Part shown: piece after piece, positions 19,629 to 32,267 of the stretch | How positions within the stretch are numbered: position 1 is the stretch's first letter | Layout: every line of letters starts with the position of its first letter | Assembly (NCBI GenBank): GCA_036971615.1 | Contig: JAYKKR010000002.1 | Location: 2,542,001 to 2,606,000 of the forward strand | Source of the DNA: Amyloporia xantha | Taxonomy: Eukaryota; Basidiomycota; Agaricomycetes; Polyporales; Adustoporiaceae | Reading direction: 5' to 3' | Length of the DNA stretch: 64,000 nucleotides | The notes under the pieces: model-generated | The model's database searches: none | Told to the model about the DNA's origin: nothing | The model's input: only the letters and a program-made list of their open reading frames with translations | Program-made: the position numbers and the translations under genes

Positions 19629-21997
19629 CTATATGGTATATCTGGAATTGCATGGTTCGATCAGCAGACCCAGCAAGCGTGTGAATAGCGACGAGAATAT
19701 GTGAAGGATCACACCGAGAGACAGCGACATACCGGTAAAGGGGAGACTCATCGCCCATCTCACGGAACTCTTCAATCCTCTCACCCGTTATGCCCTCATT
19801 CACGCAGCGCTCTATCTTCTTCCTGTTCAACCTGGAGAATTCGAACATTGCAATAATACTGAGGGCAGACCTTATACAAGGAATCATTTATCAGTGGGTT
19901 ATTTTTAGAGGACAGTACGTAAAGACTTACGCAGCACATAGACAAGATATATTAGTAGCATGGCCTGGATGATACCTGGGGCTGTCTTGCGGCCGATATA
20001 TGAAGGATGAAGCGATGCTATCAGAAAAGCCGTCCCCCTCATGTCAGTAATGCGTTGTGATGATGGGAGAAAGTAGTAACCCTCCGAGGTTTCCTATGCC
20101 TGTGACTATGGCGATCACGGCGCCGCGCTTGACGTCGCCACCCATATTGCCTCCTGTCCATGCAAGCACGCAGGCCGCGGCTGGGAACAGCCCCCACGAA
20201 GCGATGACCGTCCCCACGTAGCCAACTACTGGGGATGTCGTGGCAAACAGCATCACGTACCCAATGATCGCGAGGACCGTACCTCCCAACACGAATGGCC
20301 CTCGTACATTGAGACGGTCTGAGAGCATACCAGATACAACCGTGAAAATACATCCAGAAACGTAGGGCGGAATAGAAAGTAGCTGGGCATGGGAGTCAGA
20401 ATAGCCGAGGCCAGCTATGATTGTCGGTAGGAAGAGAGCGAACGAAAACGTCGGGATAAATATGCTGATAAGAACATCACAACAAATTCTACGTAAACGC
20501 GTACATAGAGCAGACGTACAACAGATAGACGCCAATCAGAAGGTAGACTCGAAGGTCTCTGAGAGCTTGGAACAGGAATTGCCATTTGAATTGTTTTGAC
20601 GAATCGGCCGTATCTGATTTGATCGTTTGAATAAGCCACTCCTTCTCCTTAGAGGTAAGGAATGAGGCTGTCTCTGGGTACTACACGAACGATTAGGAGT
20701 AAATATCAGGGCAGGGACCTCCAAATTAAACACCCACGTCGTACATGAAGATATACGAGAAGACGGCGACGGCGACAGTCACTAGCGAACGGGTTAATGA
20801 ATCTGCTTCTCCAAATTCTTGTGCCGCGGCTCACGTAGTCCCTCCAGTAGAAACTGCGGTTGTCAGAGAAGATTAGGGTATCAGATAGACAAGACACTCA
20901 CAATCCAAGACCAGCCCTTCAGTCCCCCAATACTATAGCACGACTGAGATAAATCCAGGAAGCGATTGGGTAAACCTCCGAACTTACCCGCTCATCTTCT
21001 CGATACCGAACGCGAGGATCCCACCGAATGCACCTGTCGGCAATATCGTCAGAGTTGTATAAAATGCGTCGATGAGCGGTCTTACCAGCCAAAGTGGCTG
21101 CCGACAGGAGCAGCGACACACGTTGTGCCTGGGCTGCTCTAGGGTACCAGAGGCAAATGTAAAGCGTAGCTCCGGGGAAAAGCCCAGCCTTGAAAAAAAT
21201 GCGTGAGCGAGTGAGGTAAAATAGAAAGCTGAAGATTACCTCTGTCACTCCCAAAAATATACGGGCACTGAAACAGGTCTGTCAGTGTCAGTATTCCAAT
21301 TACCAATCACGTGATGTGCGTACACCAGTAGCCCGGGGAAATTCCTGACAAAAGCCATGGACAACAGGACGATTCCCCAGCAAAACATGGTTAATGGTAC
21401 TAGTGAGAGTATTTATCAGTGAAATATGTCAGATGTTTTGAACTAACACCAGCGTGAAGGCTTAAGAAACTTCATTGCTATAGTCCTAACGATTGAAAAT
21501 CCTGCTGTTAGGTGTTGAGCTATATCGAGCATCATCACGCACGAGGGCACTGCAAAAAAACAACACGGGATCTGACAAAGGGAGATGGCTTCACTTCGTG
21601 CGCGACCCAGATAGTTGGAATATCTACACACGAAGAATATGGCGGAGCATAAGTTGTATTGAAGACCGGTGAGGTTCAAGTCCTCGACCAATCTAGCGAT
21701 TTTCGCATTTCCTACGGAACGTGGATGAATGAGGTGGATGTGTAACAAGATGGAGACCTCGAATTGACCATACCAATATTCGTGCGGTCCCTGGAAAGGG
21801 AGGCATTCAGCGAGGTAGATCTCCCCAAGAGCTCGGTGATGCACTTACAAGAACGATAAGAAGTACAGCAACGATACGAATGGGAAGAGGTGCAAGTCAA
21901 GCTTACGGAGGATCCGACGATGGTTTACTGCCAGAGACTGAGAGGAAAGGGATGGGAAATCGAGAGGAGAGAGTTTCTCCTCAGCTATGTTCGACAT
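19629..21997 (-). CDS. MFS transporter, Dal5/anion:cation symporter type (allantoate/nicotinate permease-like)
   Basis: A plasma-membrane permease of the major facilitator superfamily with about ten exons. The start ATG at 21997 gives MSNIAEEKLSPLDF, and the first transmembrane block LRKLDLHLFPFVSLLYFLSF is followed by DRTNIGNAKIARL, a hallmark of the Dal5/Tna1 branch. Later exons carry FIPTFSFALFLPTIIAGLGY, YVSGCIFTVVSGMLSDRLN and the late-loop motif FIYRPQDSPRYHPGHAT. The C-terminal cytosolic tail has NRKKIERC and EEFREMGDESPLYRYTI, ending at 19629. Dal5-family tails often end in such a FREMGDESPxYRY sequence. The substrate cannot be read from sequence: allantoate, nicotinate, ureidosuccinate and other carboxylates are known in the family. 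No lesions were found. Confidence 0.88.
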
Positions 21998-23536
21998 AGT
22001 AAGCTGTTGCAAATCAAGCTGGCAGCGGACGGGCGGTCAAGATCACTGATGATTGAAGGGAAGCCAGGATACCCAGCACGATTATAAGAAGGTCTGGTGG
22101 TAGCCGTGGGGAAACAAGAGGATTTGGATGGGATATCTATCAAATGGGAGATTGAGTGGGATTCACCGTAATGAATCGTTCGGCGTCTTCTGCAAGCATG
22201 AATCAGCTCACTAACAGATGTGGGCGTCAGCTAGGCACGAGTTATTACGCTTCTTTCAATGCTATCGGTGCCTACTAGCATCATTTGCAATGTCAAGAAG
22301 GTGTGACTTGGTGTTCATCAGCCTATCTGCAGGACGCCGAGTCGGACCACGCTGCAAAGCAGAGGCCGTTACGCGAACAATGCACCTATCCACGGGGACA
22401 AGATAAGAATCAACAGTTAGAACCAAGAGTGATTTCCGAATATACACAATCGTCCTTGCGCGGCGAAGTCAGAGATGCGTCGCGCAGCACCTAGGAAGGT
22501 TTGGCGGGAATGCCCTCGAAAGGAAATTATCCTGTTTCTGGCATGAGGACGTCGTAGCTGAATCGGTAGTTGATACCCAAACTGACATCCCCAATGTGGT
22601 ACGTTATGGTGGCACGTACCAATACCTATAGATCATCTTACAAGACGTGGAGGCATATCTTTAGCCAGGAGATAGTGAGGCGTTTCAGAAATAGAACACC
22701 CTCAGTATAAGGTTAAGGTTCAAAGTGACAGCATACGCGATCGCGACTAGCAATGTTGGAACTAGTACTGGCCAGTACCGGGCCAGACCCCAAGAGGTCC
22801 GACGGAGGGGTCAAGAGTCAACCGGTCAGGCGTCACAACACCCAACACTGGCGAGTACCGCGGTGGTAGCACCTAAGTATTGCCAGTTAGCAAGTTCAAT
22901 CTATGTCCGAGTCAATCCATCGCATACTGTCGACTTCGTCAGAGTTAGAATAGACCGGTAGCCACAGACCTTGTGGACGATAGCACATGTGCAGCGCGGG
23001 TCGCCGTGTGGGAGCAATTTCACAACGAGCGCCACCTAAACCCGGACAAACGTCTTCCGAAACTACGGAGTACAGGGACTTCACTGCATGGTTTGACGCC
23101 GAAAAGGCGTGTAGGAGGGGGATGGCTTTGGAAACCACTCAGCCCCCCCCCCGGACATTGTGCCACCATACTTTGTGCTTGGACTATGAGATCACAACAC
23201 GGATTCGTCTGCCCCCCGAAACTTGTAGGGAGTGGCGAAGGGTCTCAGGATGTAGAGCAAATGTACAGCGCCTCACCACAGAGCCAGTGTAAATGCAGGG
23301 CCTAAACAGGGCGTGCGCGTGAAGCCCCAGCCAAATTACGTACCGCACCCTACATCATGATGTACTTAAGAGTACAGAGTATAAGCCCGTAGAATTTAAA
23401 AGAAAAACAATGGGCTCCGGGCCATGGACGTGAGAGTGCAACACTGCAAAGAACCACTGAACCCTAACTTGCCATATTGAGCTTGAAGTGACGTAAGCAT
23501 GATCGGCGCGCTGCATATCCACCATGACAGTGAACC
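21998..23536. other. Intergenic repeat-poor DNA, no gene seen
   Basis: This spans the upstream region of the MFS gene and beyond. Only short discordant ORFs occur. A small inverted repeat (TGGTACGT/ACGTACCA) lies at 22597-22621. A patch at about 22786-22805 (CCCCAAGAGGTCCGAC) resembles the TIR of the neighbouring element and may be a decayed fragment. The last eight bases (AGTGAACC) are its left target duplication. Confidence 0.5.
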
Positions 23537-24088
23537 AGGACCCCCGAAAATCCCCTAAGAGGTCCGATCCCGCTGGTGCCCAATTTTGGGGATCGCTTTG
23601 GGCCAAATTTGGGGATTTGGCATCTAAGGTCCCAAAAAATGGGCCAAATTTGGGGGTTTATGGGGATCGAACTTCAAATAAGCGCCCACAGCACGGACTA
23701 GTCTCCGTTGCTGACTAATCAGAAATGGATGACATTCGCTGGTGCGCGGATGTATTTTCCCTTTTAGGGTAGCCATGGGGGTCTGCTACACCAGTATTGC
23801 GTGGCCCATATGGCCGAAAATAGTCGTTCGGTTCTATTATATGCACAGCCAGACTCCGGGACAGTCATGCTTAAGTCGCCGACTCATCGGACGACGCGAT
23901 TTTTGGGGGTCCCGGGACCGAACCTCCCTCGAGATGCCAGGTTTTTGGGGGTCTTAGGCATGCAACATTTCCAGTTTTCGAGGCCCAATTTTGGGGATTT
24001 GGACAAATTTGGATCGAACATTTCGCTCCTGGAGGGCCCTTTTTTGGGGGTCCGGGATCGGACCTCTTAGGGGATTTTCGGGGGTCCT
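23537..24088. mobile_element. Non-autonomous TIR element (hAT-like MITE), copy 2
   Basis: The 552-bp element starts AGGACCCCCGAAAATCCCC and ends with the exact complement GGGGATTTTCGGGGGTCCT. The TIR of about 35 bp continues through AAGAGGTCCGATCCC without mismatch. Flanking 8-bp duplications AGTGAACC lie at 23529-23536 and 24089-24096. The interior repeats GGGCCAAATTTGGGG-like motifs. The shared AGGACCCC ends, GATCCC inner TIR border and 8-bp duplications group it with the copy at 17042. The near-perfect TIRs suggest fairly recent insertion. No coding capacity. Confidence 0.92.
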
Positions 24089-24246
24089 AGTGAACCGCAG
24101 GGTTAGTACGAAGTAATTCTACTCTGCTTGCTGCTCGCACTGCATTTGATAATAGGTATGGTAACCGTTCTAAACAGCGAGACCTGTATCTCGTGCCATG
24201 TTAACTTCTCAACTTAGAATATTAAGACGAGTAGTATCTCGCAAAG

Positions 24247-27200
24247 ATGGATTGGCAAGTATTTAACTCATGACGCACAACGCAGCAAACTCATTATCGC
24301 GACAGCCTTGAACTCAATATACGCCAATTAGTCCTCAGCGATCTTGCGTCAAACATTGGGGAGTCGAAGGGAGGACCAGAGGATCCCGGTTTTCTATCCG
24401 CCATAGACCTGGTAACGTCAAAAGTGGAGACGCGAGTCGTGGAAGAAGCGGAGGATTCGCAGGAAGCCCATCATGAAAGAGTCTTCATGGTGAGTTGCAG
24501 TCTCACTGCTGCGTACGACAGGAATCTGACAGTTGCCAAGCCAAACTCAAGAGTACAATGTAACATCGGTTTCGCGGAACTGGCTGTCAACCTTCCCGAC
24601 GCTCACGTTGACCAGACTGTTCCTGTTCTCATCGATATATTGCGCGATGTTCCATTTATTGACTTTGGCCAATGTCTCTTTTGGGAGGGTAAGCTCCCTG
24701 CGTCTCTTCGCGAAGCATCCGTGGACTGACATAGTACAGAGTGGGCACTACCTGACCAGCTGGTCTTCGCCACTGTGTCTGCGCTACTTCGCATTGCTAC
24801 CTCTTATGCCAAATATCGTCAGGACGCAATGAACGCGATCACAAAGTTTACAGGTCAGATAGTGCATAGACTCAAAACAGGAGAACGTGGGTGCCCCGTC
24901 TCTTGAACATCGTCATGAATTGACTTGGTTCCCATAGCGAATGATGTGTTGACTCAATTTGCACCTTCATTTCATGGATTTTACAGAGCCATAATCTCGA
25001 TATCGTTTGACTGGTCTATCCAGGAGTGGGCGACCTTGTCGAATCACTTGAATGTTCTTTTTGCTACTGATGTCGTTGAACGTCTCAACCGACTAATAGT
25101 CGAGCTCACTCCCAATGAGGAGGAAGACATAGACGAGATACATTACATCCAGACCCTGTTCACTCGCTATGTCTCTCGGGGGCGGCCCCTTAGCGGATAC
25201 TTCATCGTATGTTGCGTGACGGAAGCCCAGTGGACTCTCCTCGCTCAAGCATTGGCTCCCACAAACGTGCCCATCGGCGCAGGGTGGTCCCAGTTTGTCG
25301 AAGCTGCAGCCGCCAACAAAGCCTGGCAAATGCTTTTGCGACATGCCATCAGTAACTCTGTTGTATCCCAGGAAAGCTGTCGACAAGCACTCAAGTCTAC
25401 TCTGGGTCATGCTATGCAGTCGTTCTCGGATCTACTCGTTCAAATCGAGGAGATGGACTCTGAGCCCTCCGAAGATAGCTACGCTTGGGAGACGATGTCT
25501 GAAAGCCTCGTATGTAATGAGACTTATGACTCCTTATTGCCAGCTAATCACCCTTGATGTGAGCAGAAACTTGCTGCTGTATGCTCAGCCGCAATGGGAG
25601 AACTTGATAGTCGTCTCTTTTCTCGGCTGAAGCTGCTGCTGAGCATTGAATCACCGATGTGCGATAATCTAGTCCGTGAAGCAGCTTTGAAGTCTACCGC
25701 CATCCTGGTCAGGAAGTACGTATTATGTTGGTTCTAAAGCTTGTTGTGCCTCATCCTGCGACTGCAGCTTCCCGGAGATTGCATTAGATATGGCTGGTCA
25801 TCTCAGGCGTTGGGTAACGTCGCCTTTGTCTATCTTTGAGTTCGAGTTTGCCTCTGGGACGCGGACGCCTCCTCCGCTTGTTGCAGCGGCAAAATGCTTG
25901 GCGCTTTGCATTACGGTCAGCTACTCGTAGACATCAACATGAACCTTAGGCTTACCCTTCCACAGCTGGCTCCAGGAGATGATCAAGTCATGTCGTATAT
26001 GTACTCTCTTCTGAACTACATCGCTGCTACGAGCAAAGACCTTCACGAGGGATCGGCTTCCGATGCTTCGTCACTGAGTATAGGGGCAGATATCTCCACG
26101 CTGCATTCCGTTGAAACAGGATTGCGCGGTTTGTCGGAGGATGAAAAGAGAACCGTCGGAATCAGCAGCATCTCGATTGCCACCAGACTGGCGCTAGAGT
26201 TTCGATCTGAAGAGGTGACATCTCATGCCTCCAGCGTGGTATTGATCTTACTTAGATGCTGTCATAGGTTACAAGATTGACAGTATCGATGCTCCTGCAA
26301 CGCTTGCGCACCGCAGAGCCTACGGTAGAGGCGGCAATTGCTTACAATCTCGTGGATCTTGCTTTGATGGCGCCCGAGGGTTCTTTCGTAGACATCATCC
26401 GTGCCTTCTCTGCCATAAATCGCTCTGCGAACCTGGACGATCCCAGGTTTTCGAACAATCAGGTAAGTGTCGTGATTACCAATCAGATTCTTTGGACTAA
26501 TTCGATGTAGGTCCTCGCTGCTCAAACGAGACTTGCACAGGAGTTGCATCGCAGGCCGGAGTTGTATGAACAATACCTGACCGAGCTGTTGACCCTCTTT
26601 GCGGACAAGGGCGTGGCTATACAGAATGTGGCAATTTCTAATCATCATGCTCAGGCAAGTTGAATCTGGCTATACGTGAACGTTACTTAACCCTTTATAG
26701 ATGGACAGCATGGTTGAACAACTGGGGTCTCTCTTGCTCCCAATCGACGCCTTATTGAGTCATGACGACTTCAAGCTTGCCGACGTCTCCTCAAATCTTG
26801 TCACATTGTTCCGGAATATGTGGTTCCTCTGTGTACTGTTCAATTTCACCGCGCCAAGAGATCAGAAGCATCAAACAGCGATGGATTGGCAACAGCCTGC
26901 ACTGGCCCGCATTGCGATGAAGACGCCCCCTATTATCTTGGAGGAGGCCCATGATACCGTCGTCAGTGATTTAGAGTACAACACCGTCATTCGCCAGGAA
27001 TATATAGACACTGTGAGTATTGTGCTGTTGTTATGAGTTCCAGGGATAATGAACAAGCACTTTGCAGGTAATATCCAACCATAGGGCACTCCTGGCCAAG
27101 TATATTCCCTTGCGTGTCGGCGAGATGCGCTACTTGATTCCTGGGCAGATCATTTTCCTGCTGTGCATGCATGACATGGAAAGCATGCGTTCTGCTGCTG

Positions 27201-30200
27201 GCTTGCCCTCTTCCTTAGTACACTTCTTCGTTAATAATGGACTCAACAAGAATGCCGGGTTACACTTGTGTATGGAGTCAGTAGCAGAGAAGGTGCGATC
27301 ACAATCCCTCCTTGCTGCTAATATTCTTACTTTTTCTACAGGTCATCCGAGACTGTGTCATTGATCTCAACGGTCAGGCTGCGAAACAGGCACTTCCACA
27401 GGAGCTTCCTGTGGAACTGCGCTCTTTGCTTGTTTGCAGTACTCATCGCATTGCTCATGCCCGAGAGATCGCTGCACGATACCTGAATCGTCTCATCACC
27501 TCTTTTCCATCACTCATGTGTGACCCGCCGCTAGTGTTTGCTATACTTGAGGTCTTGACACTCCTGCGGCGCGCTTGTGAAAATGAATTCAATGACGAGG
27601 TACACCATTATGGACTGACATAATGCTGATTGGTGCTCACCACCTTCCTGCAGGACAATCCGACCTACGTCTATCATTCCGATCGAGCAGACCTGACTTT
27701 GCAGCTCCCTGACAACTATGAGGCCCGAAATCAGATGCTGACACAGTTGAACCGGGATGCGAATAATTGGTTTGAACTCGCTTTGGGCCGCGCTCCTGTC
27801 GAATTGCATTCTACCCTGCAGGTCAGTGTGCGCTAGATCTCAAAGCATATGAGTCTGTAACGTTCATGACTTACAGAAATACCTTGCTGTCAATCAAGTA
27901 TTGTCTGTGTCGGACTCATCGGAACTCGGAGCATCGGTTGCATTACAATATGGCAAGGCGATTGGGCCAATAGATCGTAAACTGAGTGCGTGTAGGATTT
28001 CTCTTTATTTGTGTCGCTTACTCATTTTACACAGCCTCTTTGTCGGCTTTGTCATCGTCATGGAAGCTCGATCGCGCCAAGATGTTAGCAAGTCAGATAG
28101 CGTCCAAAGGATATTTCGCCGGAGAGGTCAATGGTTTTAGATTCAGTCGTTCTGAAGGTAAACGCTTTTCTGTCGTAGAAGTAACTCTTAGAAGTTACTC
28201 TTACACTGACACTGGATACAACACCAGTCTTGCGGCAACAGGACATTCCTCCTACATCCGATTTTGTGCCTGTCGACGAGATCGAAAAGCTGAAGAAGAG
28301 GGTCGCCGATGCCATACAAGACATCAGGGAGAAGAAACACACAATAGCTGTCAAGGATTTGAAACGAATTCTCTTCCGTTGTGCATCAACTCTCATTTTC
28401 GTGAATAAGGTGGATACTTAAGATATAACCTCACGAAGTGACTAATTTGTGGCATTCTGTAGTATGATTATGATCTTTTACATTATCTCGTAGCTTTGCC
28501 GTTTGAGGCTTTCACGCCTTCCGCCATATCCGCCGGGATGGAAGCGTGGTCATGGGTCATAGCGGAGAAACCAGACTATGAAATCGCTCTTATGTCTGAG
28601 ATTGGCTCAGCATGGTTCCAGACCATCAAGCACGAAAAGGGCATGTTCTCGAGAACATTGAAGTAGGTCCCTTTATTTCCTGCAGACATAGGCGATAGCG
28701 CTTACGAATTTATCCTAAAAAGCTATGCGGATGCTTTCCTTCATCCCGTCGAGTACAATCCCACTGACAAGGCCATTATTGACCGGGGAATTGCCAGCGC
28801 CCGGCGGCTTCTTACGCCACATGTGCTGATTTTACAGTTGTTGTTCAGCAGAATGCAGACAGCTAGGTATAGAAGGCCTGGGCTTATGCTCTTGATCCAA
28901 CGCCTGGTTTTGGCGTCAGCTCGTGCACATCGATCCATTAGGTCAGCTATCACCAACAGCTGACTAGCATGTGTTGACATCAGTTATAGTACTCATCCTC
29001 TTGCTCGCGAAGTTCGATTTTCGTTCCTTCTGTTCGGTTTTGAGACTCTCAAAAGCTCCCATTTGGACATCTTCTGCGAGCATCAGTTGCGCTACAGTCT
29101 CTACCGCGCGGCCTTTTCCTGGTTCAGCACACGACCACAGTAAGCTTGGAACAGATTTGAGGCATTCACTGCTCACCAGATACGCAGATGGTCGTATGGC
29201 TCGAATCATGTCCAAGTAGATGCGGATATTAAACTGCTCTCAGAATTCCTCAACTACCTGCAAGTTGATACCATCAAAGGCCAACCGGCTATCTCGAGTC
29301 TGAATCCATCTGCGTCTTCTTCTCAAAAATCTCGTATGTAGGCGTTCATGTAGGCTTCCGTTATGAGACTAACATAATATCGCCAGAATATCTAGCGTCC
29401 CTCAAAAATCTTAATCTTCCCTTACGACTGCTGGTTGAGAATGAAATTTTCAGGATGACAGTTTGGTCAAACCCAGCGAATGAATCCAAGCGTGGTGCGG
29501 ATCACATAGTGTCTATCGAGAAGACCATGCTTGACGTATGTTGCAAACTTGCATCGATTTATAAGGCTAACGAAATTATTTACAGAGCTCTTGGATCAGT
29601 GCCGTTCGCAAGACCTGGGAACTTGATCCAGCAATTGCTGTATTCCTTCCAGAGCGCTTCAGCAGTCCAGCCGTTGACAATGAAGTCGGACGACTAGTGC
29701 GATCGAGCACTCTCGATGTTCTCAGTATTCCTGAAGCCTTGCACTTCCTTGTCGGCGACAGATTAGACCAAACGCTCCGGCGTGATCTGAAGGTAGTCTT
29801 TACCATGCGGACCTTAGGACGTGCTGTTACTGATAGCCTGGGTAGTATGTATTGGTCTGGGATCCATTGCCGCCCATTCTGGCTATCAACCTTTTTGAAC
29901 GGCGCTACAACAGTGATCCCGTGTTGTTGCAATATGCGCACAGAGTGCTCGAACAACATCCAGTAGATGTGACATTCTTCTTTGTACCTCAGGTTGTCCA
30001 GGCACTGCGGTATGATGCGTTAGGTATGTGGACTGGATATGTTGCAAACGGGACCTAATTTGGCAAAAGGATATGTCGAGCACTTCATCTTTGAGACGGC
30101 CAAGGTCTCCCAGCATTTCTGCCACCAGATTATCTGGAATATGAAAGCGAACTGCTACAAGGATGACTTAGGAACAGTTGTATGTCTCGTGACAACATTG

Positions 30201-31860
30201 TGTCTAGTCATTCGGATTGACGAATGCTTTCCATTGTAGGAGGACCCAATGAAACCGATGCTGGACGACATGACAGACAGAGTAGTACGGTCGTTGTCTG
30301 GTGAAGCAAAAGCTTTCTATGATCGAGAGTTTAGTTTTTTCAACGAAGTTACGTCTATATCCGGCAAGCTTAAACCGTTCATAAAGAAGACAAAGCCAGA
30401 GAAGAAGGCAAGCGCCGTCCAGTTGTCAGCGCATAATATTTGCATTGACATCTTATACAGGCGAAAATCGACGAGGAGATGGCGAAGATACAAGTGGAAA
30501 TTGGCGTCTATCTACCCAGTAATCCGGATGGTGTTGTAGTTGACATCGATAAGAAGTCAGGAAGGCCACTGCAAAGTCACGCTAAGGTCTGTCCGCCCAT
30601 ACAGTAAAAAGATTACATCTAATCGGTGATGCAGGCACCCTTCATGGCGACATTTAAAGTACGCAAGGACCGTGTCGAGATGAAGGGCGACTTGGAGAAC
30701 TTGTTGGAAGGCGAGGCACCGGAAGAAGAGATGGTCAAGACGTATGAGGTCTGGCAGCAAGCCATCTTCAAGGTCGGAGATGACTGCCGCCAGGACGTTC
30801 TCGCAATTCAAATCATTGCCATGTTCAAGAATATATTCACCAGCGTTGGCTTGACGCTATACCTTTATCCATATAGGGTCACAGCGACTGCACCCGGGGT
30901 AAGCAACGTTATTCTCATGGTCAATCTGGTGTAACCATCGGGCCTTTTAGTGTGGTGTGATTGATGTCGTACCGAATGCCACGTCCCGAGATGAGATGGG
31001 CAGAGCGAAAGTTAACGATTTAATGGACTTCTTCATTGCCAAATACGGCGGAGAAGATACAATTGAATTCCAGAAAGCTCGTCTCAATTTCATTCAGTCT
31101 ATGGCGGCATACTCTGTTGTCTGTTATATCCTGCAGGTAAAGGATCGACACAATGGGAACATCATGATCGACGGTGAAGGTCATATCGTGCACATTGGTA
31201 TTGATCATGTCTTCGTCTTACTCTGTATCCGACTTACGTCCACGAACAGATTTTGGGTTTCTATTCGATATAGATAAGTTCTTTTCCCTCATATACACGT
31301 ACTTCAACTTATCTCTTGATTTGCCTCTGTTACGTCCTGGAGTGAGTGCATTGGGCAATCTTTCATAACTGGCGATGACTCTAAAGTCACTTCTAGGGAG
31401 TCAAATTTGAGCCGAATTCTTTCAAGCTGACCCACGAGATGGTAGTCCTGATGGGCGGTCGTAACTCTCAAGGCTACCAGCTGTTCCAGAAGCTCACAGT
31501 CAAAGCGTTTCTGGCCATCCGACCACATGCGGATCAATTAGTTAGCTCTGTACAGATGATGCTTGACACTCAACTTCCATCGTTCAAGGGAGAGCCCACT
31601 ATCAAGAGGTTGCGGGATCGATTTGCGCTCGGGCTGAATGATCGACAAGCAGCGGAATGGATGATGGCCATTATACGGAACGCCCATGAGAACATGCGCA
31701 GCACTGCATACGATGAGTTCCAGAGAGTGAGTTTTTGTTTCTTTACGATGACCACCAAATACTCATGTCTAACTCTCAGATACAAAATGGTAAGTTGACT
31801 TGGGTGCTGATCAATGTTTATATCCCCTAAATCGGTTCGTTAGGTATTCCATACAAGTAG
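24247..31860 (+). CDS. STT4: Phosphatidylinositol 4-kinase type III alpha (Stt4)
   Basis: The enzyme makes PI4P at the plasma membrane. It is a very long gene with more than 20 introns. The N-terminal 1,200 or so residues form helical repeats. A lipid-kinase unique/PIK region follows (VVRSLSGEAKAFYDREF, about 30285), then the Stt4-typical linker (GVVVDIDKKSGRPLQSHAK, about 30530). The kinase domain has APFMATFKV, GDDCRQDVLAIQ, the catalytic loop KDRHNGNIMIDGEGH (31141-31180) and DFG (31250-31257). The C-terminal block ends GIPYK at TAG 31858-31860. Conserved FDIGPGGVKFEP can be read only through an AT-AC intron (31274-31333) and an 8-nt exon. The start is uncertain: ATG 24247 needs a first intron of only about 30 nt before YRDSLELNIRQLVL, and the true first exon may lie elsewhere. 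Confidence 0.93.
31274..31333 (+). other. Candidate U2-type AT-AC intron in STT4, flanking an 8-nt microexon
   Basis: The exon ends ...TTCGATATAG at 31273. The intron starts ATAAGTTCTT and ends CTCTGTTAC at 31333. The following exon is only GTCCTGGA (31334-31341), then a GTGAGTG...CTAG intron to 31396. Joined, these read FDIGPGGVKFEP, matching the activation-loop region of Stt4 proteins. No GT-AG combination that I tried keeps this frame. Confidence 0.75.
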
Positions 31861-32267
31861 CGATGCATTGGGCATGGATTTATTGCATTTCATCTGCTCA
31901 GATTTATTAGGCATGATTACATTGTGTACATTGTATAATCGTCGAGCAGCGATAGCTACTTGGTGTACAAAGCTTTAGCTAATGAATCTCAATATGGGCG
32001 CGCGAAATTGCCTCCGAGATCAATTCACCCGATGGGGAGATCCTGCACGAGGCAGCAGTTAGGCGTTCGCCAATCGCAGTGGCCACCGCCTTGTAGTGGC
32101 CTGCGACCAGACAAAGCATACTCTCGATTCTCTACCGGACAATTGCCACAGCTTTGTCATAAAGCAGTGGCCTTTGACCGTGGCGTCTCGAGTATATATA
32201 CTCGTGGCCCTACATAGCATCTTTCCCCAACTGCTTTGTTCCACCCATCAATCACCTCTCCTACGAT
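31861..32267. other. Intergenic region and RdRP promoter
   Basis: A 407-bp spacer between two plus-strand genes. A TATATATA stretch at about 32193-32200, some 70 bp before the RdRP start, is a plausible core promoter element. No ORF was supported. Confidence 0.5.

Noticed and set aside
22597..22621. Inverted repeat TGGTACGT/ACGTACCA as a terminator or element end
   Set aside because: It is short and isolated, with no target duplication or gene end nearby.
22786..22805. Third, decayed copy of the TIR element
   Set aside because: Only about 16 bases resemble the inner TIR and no opposite end was found.
22973..23305. Overlapping ORFs of about 100 codons upstream of TIR copy 2
   Set aside because: Two frames are open over the same bases and neither shows a recognisable protein.
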